Shown here: piece after piece, positions 41,543 to 43,112 of the stretch
How the letters are laid out: each line of letters begins with the position of its first letter
Position numbering within the stretch: position 1 is the stretch's first letter
Source: an uncultured Acetatifactor sp.
GTDB taxonomy: Bacteria > Bacillota > Clostridia > Lachnospirales > Lachnospiraceae
Direction: 5' to 3'
DNA length: 43,112 bases
NCBI GenBank assembly: GCA_910578185.1
Contig: CAJTPN010000013.1
Coordinates: 51,626 to 94,737, forward strand
Made by a program: the position numbers and the translations under genes
The notes under the pieces: model-generated
The model's database searches: none
What the model was told of the DNA's origin: nothing
Seen by the model: only the letters and a program-made list of their open reading frames with translations

Positions 41543-42499
41543 ATGTCTAAAATTGATTTTTGGAATGATATAGAGGGTTTAGCTTCATTTATGATTGAAG
41601 GCGAAGAATATTCGGAGGATGGAGAAAAAGCGATAGTTCCAGTTGCTGTATTAAAGAAAACTGATATAGCAAGTTTTCCATATAATTTTGATATAGAAAT
41701 ATGCGAGTCACAATCTGAGTCGGCAATAGTTATTAACATTCCAGCATATTTTAGGCGTGTTGGTGAGAATGAATTCCATATTTGGTATGAGGAATTAATT
41801 ACGAGGAAATATTGGGATGGTGCAGTTGGATTAAAGCTGTATATGGAAACAAAAAAAGGTATTATAGAAGAACGTGCTAAGGAAATGGAGGATATCACAT
41901 TAGATTATTACAATGATGATGGTGCCTATATTTCTTTACGGTATAGTGCAAATTTGAAAGTAGATTCTATGGAAAATCTTTTACTGGATGTAGAGCAGTT
42001 ATATGAAGAAATAGAGGGAGCTACAGATATAGCATTAGGCTCTCCTTTTCAAAGAATTGATGAATGTGAGAAAGAAAGCGAATTTACGATAAAAATATTA
42101 GTGCCTCTTTTTAGAAAATTAGGATTTGTAAATGTAAAATATAATCATGGCAATAAGGAGTTTGGTAAAGACATTACTTTTGCAAGAAGAACGGAATTTG
42201 ATGAATATGAGTATTATGGGGTACAAGTGAAATATGGAGATGTTTCAGGTGGAGTGCATGGTGATATAAATGAGTTGATTGTGCAGGCGAAGGATGCCTT
42301 TTCAATGCCATTTTATGATGTATACTCACGGAATAAAGTAAGAGTAGCAAAGGTTATTATTGCTATTTCGGGTAAATTTACAATGAACGCAGTTGAAAAA
42401 ATAATAGAGGGAATACAAGATTATCCTTTAAAGAATAATCTTATATTTCTTGATAAGGAAAAAATAGAAAACTTGATGAGTAAATATAGTAGATTTTAA
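41543..42499 (+). CDS. Orphan protein with restriction-endonuclease-like (PD-(D/E)XK) C-terminal domain
   Basis: A 318-residue protein of unknown function. The N-terminal ~165 residues are not recognisable. The C-terminal part (~175-318) has the layout of a Mrr-type/PD-(D/E)XK nuclease: Glu180 in SEFTIKILVPLFRKLGF, Asp210 in GKDITF, and Q-x-K at 228-230 (VQVKYG), followed by a mixed alpha/beta core. This suggests metal-dependent nucleic acid cleavage, perhaps in phage defence, but that is inferred. Base use is clearly more AT-rich than the flagellar genes, and an IS lies ~30 bases downstream, both signs of transfer. GGAGGAA precedes the ATG. There is no methylase or other partner in view. Confidence 0.7.
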   Translation: MSKIDFWNDIEGLASFMIEGEEYSEDGEKAIVPVAVLKKTDIASFPYNFDIEICESQSESAIVINIPAYFRRVGENEFHIWYEELITRKYWDGAVGLKLYMETKKGIIEERAKEMEDITLDYYNDDGAYISLRYSANLKVDSMENLLLDVEQLYEEIEGATDIALGSPFQRIDECEKESEFTIKILVPLFRKLGFVNVKYNHGNKEFGKDITFARRTEFDEYEYYGVQVKYGDVSGGVHGDINELIVQAKDAFSMPFYDVYSRNKVRVAKVIIAISGKFTMNAVEKIIEGIQDYPLKNNLIFLDKEKIENLMSKYSRF

Positions 42500-42528
42500 A
42501 TACATAGCCGATTGATTTTGATATGATA

Positions 42529-43112
42529 TGCCCCTTGTCAAGTAGACAGGTAAAATATCTAAAATTTAGCGCAGATGATGCCTACATTTCAGTTTGGAGT
42601 GTAGGTATTTTCTATGCACACCATTTCTCTTTATATTTGTTTATCCGCTTGTTTTCCGGAATAGGATATTCTATTGGCATATCAGAATCCAGTGCCTCCT
42701 GACGCACCTCCAGGGGTGTTTTGCAGTGGTATCTGTCCTGTGGTTGTTCCTCACTGTAAAAACGCAGGTAATCTTGCTTGGTATAAAGCATCTTCGGTAT
42801 GAAACTCGTACAGGTTAATGCATTCGTTTTTCAGCGTGTTAAAATATCTTTCCATGGGGGCATTGTCGTAGGGATATCCTGCCTTGCTCATACTCTGGGT
42901 CACATGGACAGATTCGCAGAATTCCACAAATGCCCTCGATGTATACTGGGATCCCTGGTCGCTGTGGAGAATCAGTTCTTCCTTGATCTGCGGCTGTGAT
43001 TCCAGCGCTTTCTTCAAAGTTCGAACCGCAAGGCTGCTGGTGATCTGGCGGTCTGTCACACTCGCAATTACGCTCCGGTCATACAGGTCAACAATGCTGC
43101 AGTTATAGCGCG
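42529..43112 (-). mobile_element. IS3-family insertion sequence, partial (right part outside window)
   Basis: The left end on the + strand starts TGCCCCTTGTCAAGTAGACA (42529-42548), the TG..CA terminus expected of IS3-type elements. It lies 30 bases after the orphan gene stop. A hairpin (CCTACA/TGTAGG, ~42582-42606) lies between the end and the transposase stop. The transposase reads leftward from the window edge. The other end and target duplication are outside the window. Confidence 0.75.
42612..43112 (-). pseudogene. IS3-family transposase (OrfB), frameshifted and partial
   Basis: Integrase-core (rve/DDE) transposase on the minus strand, open to the window edge. Visible motifs are HSDQGSQYTS (second catalytic Asp), GYPYDNAPMERYFNTLKNEC (with the catalytic Glu), and EFHTEDALYQ. 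The frame then breaks near 42774-42780: one frame stops at 42751, while the expected C-terminus (DYLRFYSEEQPQDRYHCKTP, LEVR) continues in another frame to a stop at 42612-42614. The first catalytic Asp lies outside the window. A single-base change would explain it, so this copy is probably inactive. Sequencing error is possible. Confidence 0.82.

Noticed and set aside
1..43112. CRISPR arrays, tRNA or rRNA genes
   Set aside because: No regularly spaced repeats and no tRNA/rRNA-like sequence were recognised anywhere in the window.

Overview
The window is one near-complete, co-directional flagellar/chemotaxis (fla/che) operon of a low-to-mid GC Bacillota bacterium, most likely a motile member of the Lachnospiraceae. 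Evidence for this is the Clostridia-type gene order topA-codY-flgB...sigD...rpsB-tsf, the B. subtilis-like parts list (CodY, SwrD/FlbD, a SwrB-position protein, FliY with CheC domains, CheC/CheD, no CheZ), strong GGAGG ribosome sites, and small proteins of a kind seen beside flagellar genes in this family. The genus cannot be fixed from the window. All genes are on the + strand except an insertion sequence at the right edge.

Layout. 1-2.1 kb: the end of topoisomerase I (topA) and the global regulator codY, closed by a perfect intrinsic terminator. 2.1-17.5 kb: promoter region, then proximal rod (flgB, flgC), fliE, MS ring (fliF), rotor (fliG), export ATPase complex (fliH, fliI, fliJ), a MotE/YlxF-type protein, hook-length control (fliK), hook cap (flgD), a TIGR02530-type flagellar operon protein, hook (flgE, behind a long structured leader), swrD, stator motA/motB and fliL. 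17.6-20.3 kb: switch proteins fliM and fliY, and cheY. 20.3-28.1 kb: export gate fliO-P-Q-R-flhB-flhA and the placement GTPase/ATPase pair flhF/flhG. 28.1-34.4 kb: a PilZ (YcgR-like) brake protein, cheB, cheA, cheW, cheC, cheD and a small membrane protein. 34.5-39 kb: sigD, a FapA (DUF342) protein, an uncharacterised 102-residue protein, a SwrB-position protein and an MltG-like protein without a catalytic domain. 39-41 kb: rpsB and tsf, with their own promoter, a structured leader and a strong terminator. 41-43.1 kb: an accessory junction with G-rich palindromes, an orphan AT-rich gene with a restriction-endonuclease-like C-terminus, and the end of a frameshifted IS3-family element.

How the parts work together: the first two thirds encode the basal body, export apparatus and motor. 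The che genes encode the CheA-CheW-CheY phosphorelay, with adaptation by CheB/CheD and CheY-P removal by CheC and FliY. sigD is the sigma factor expected to switch on late genes (flagellin, receptors), which lie outside the window. CodY upstream and the PilZ protein suggest input from nutrients and from c-di-GMP.

Most of the window is a well-known system. The less explained items are RNA-level structures (the flgE leader, the rpsB leader whose promoter lies inside a terminator-like hairpin, dispersed GGGGAC palindromes), unusual protein additions (FlgD tail, FliY Met/Pro/Gln linker, FlhF DTAGH), small proteins of unknown function, and the orphan nuclease-like gene next to the IS.
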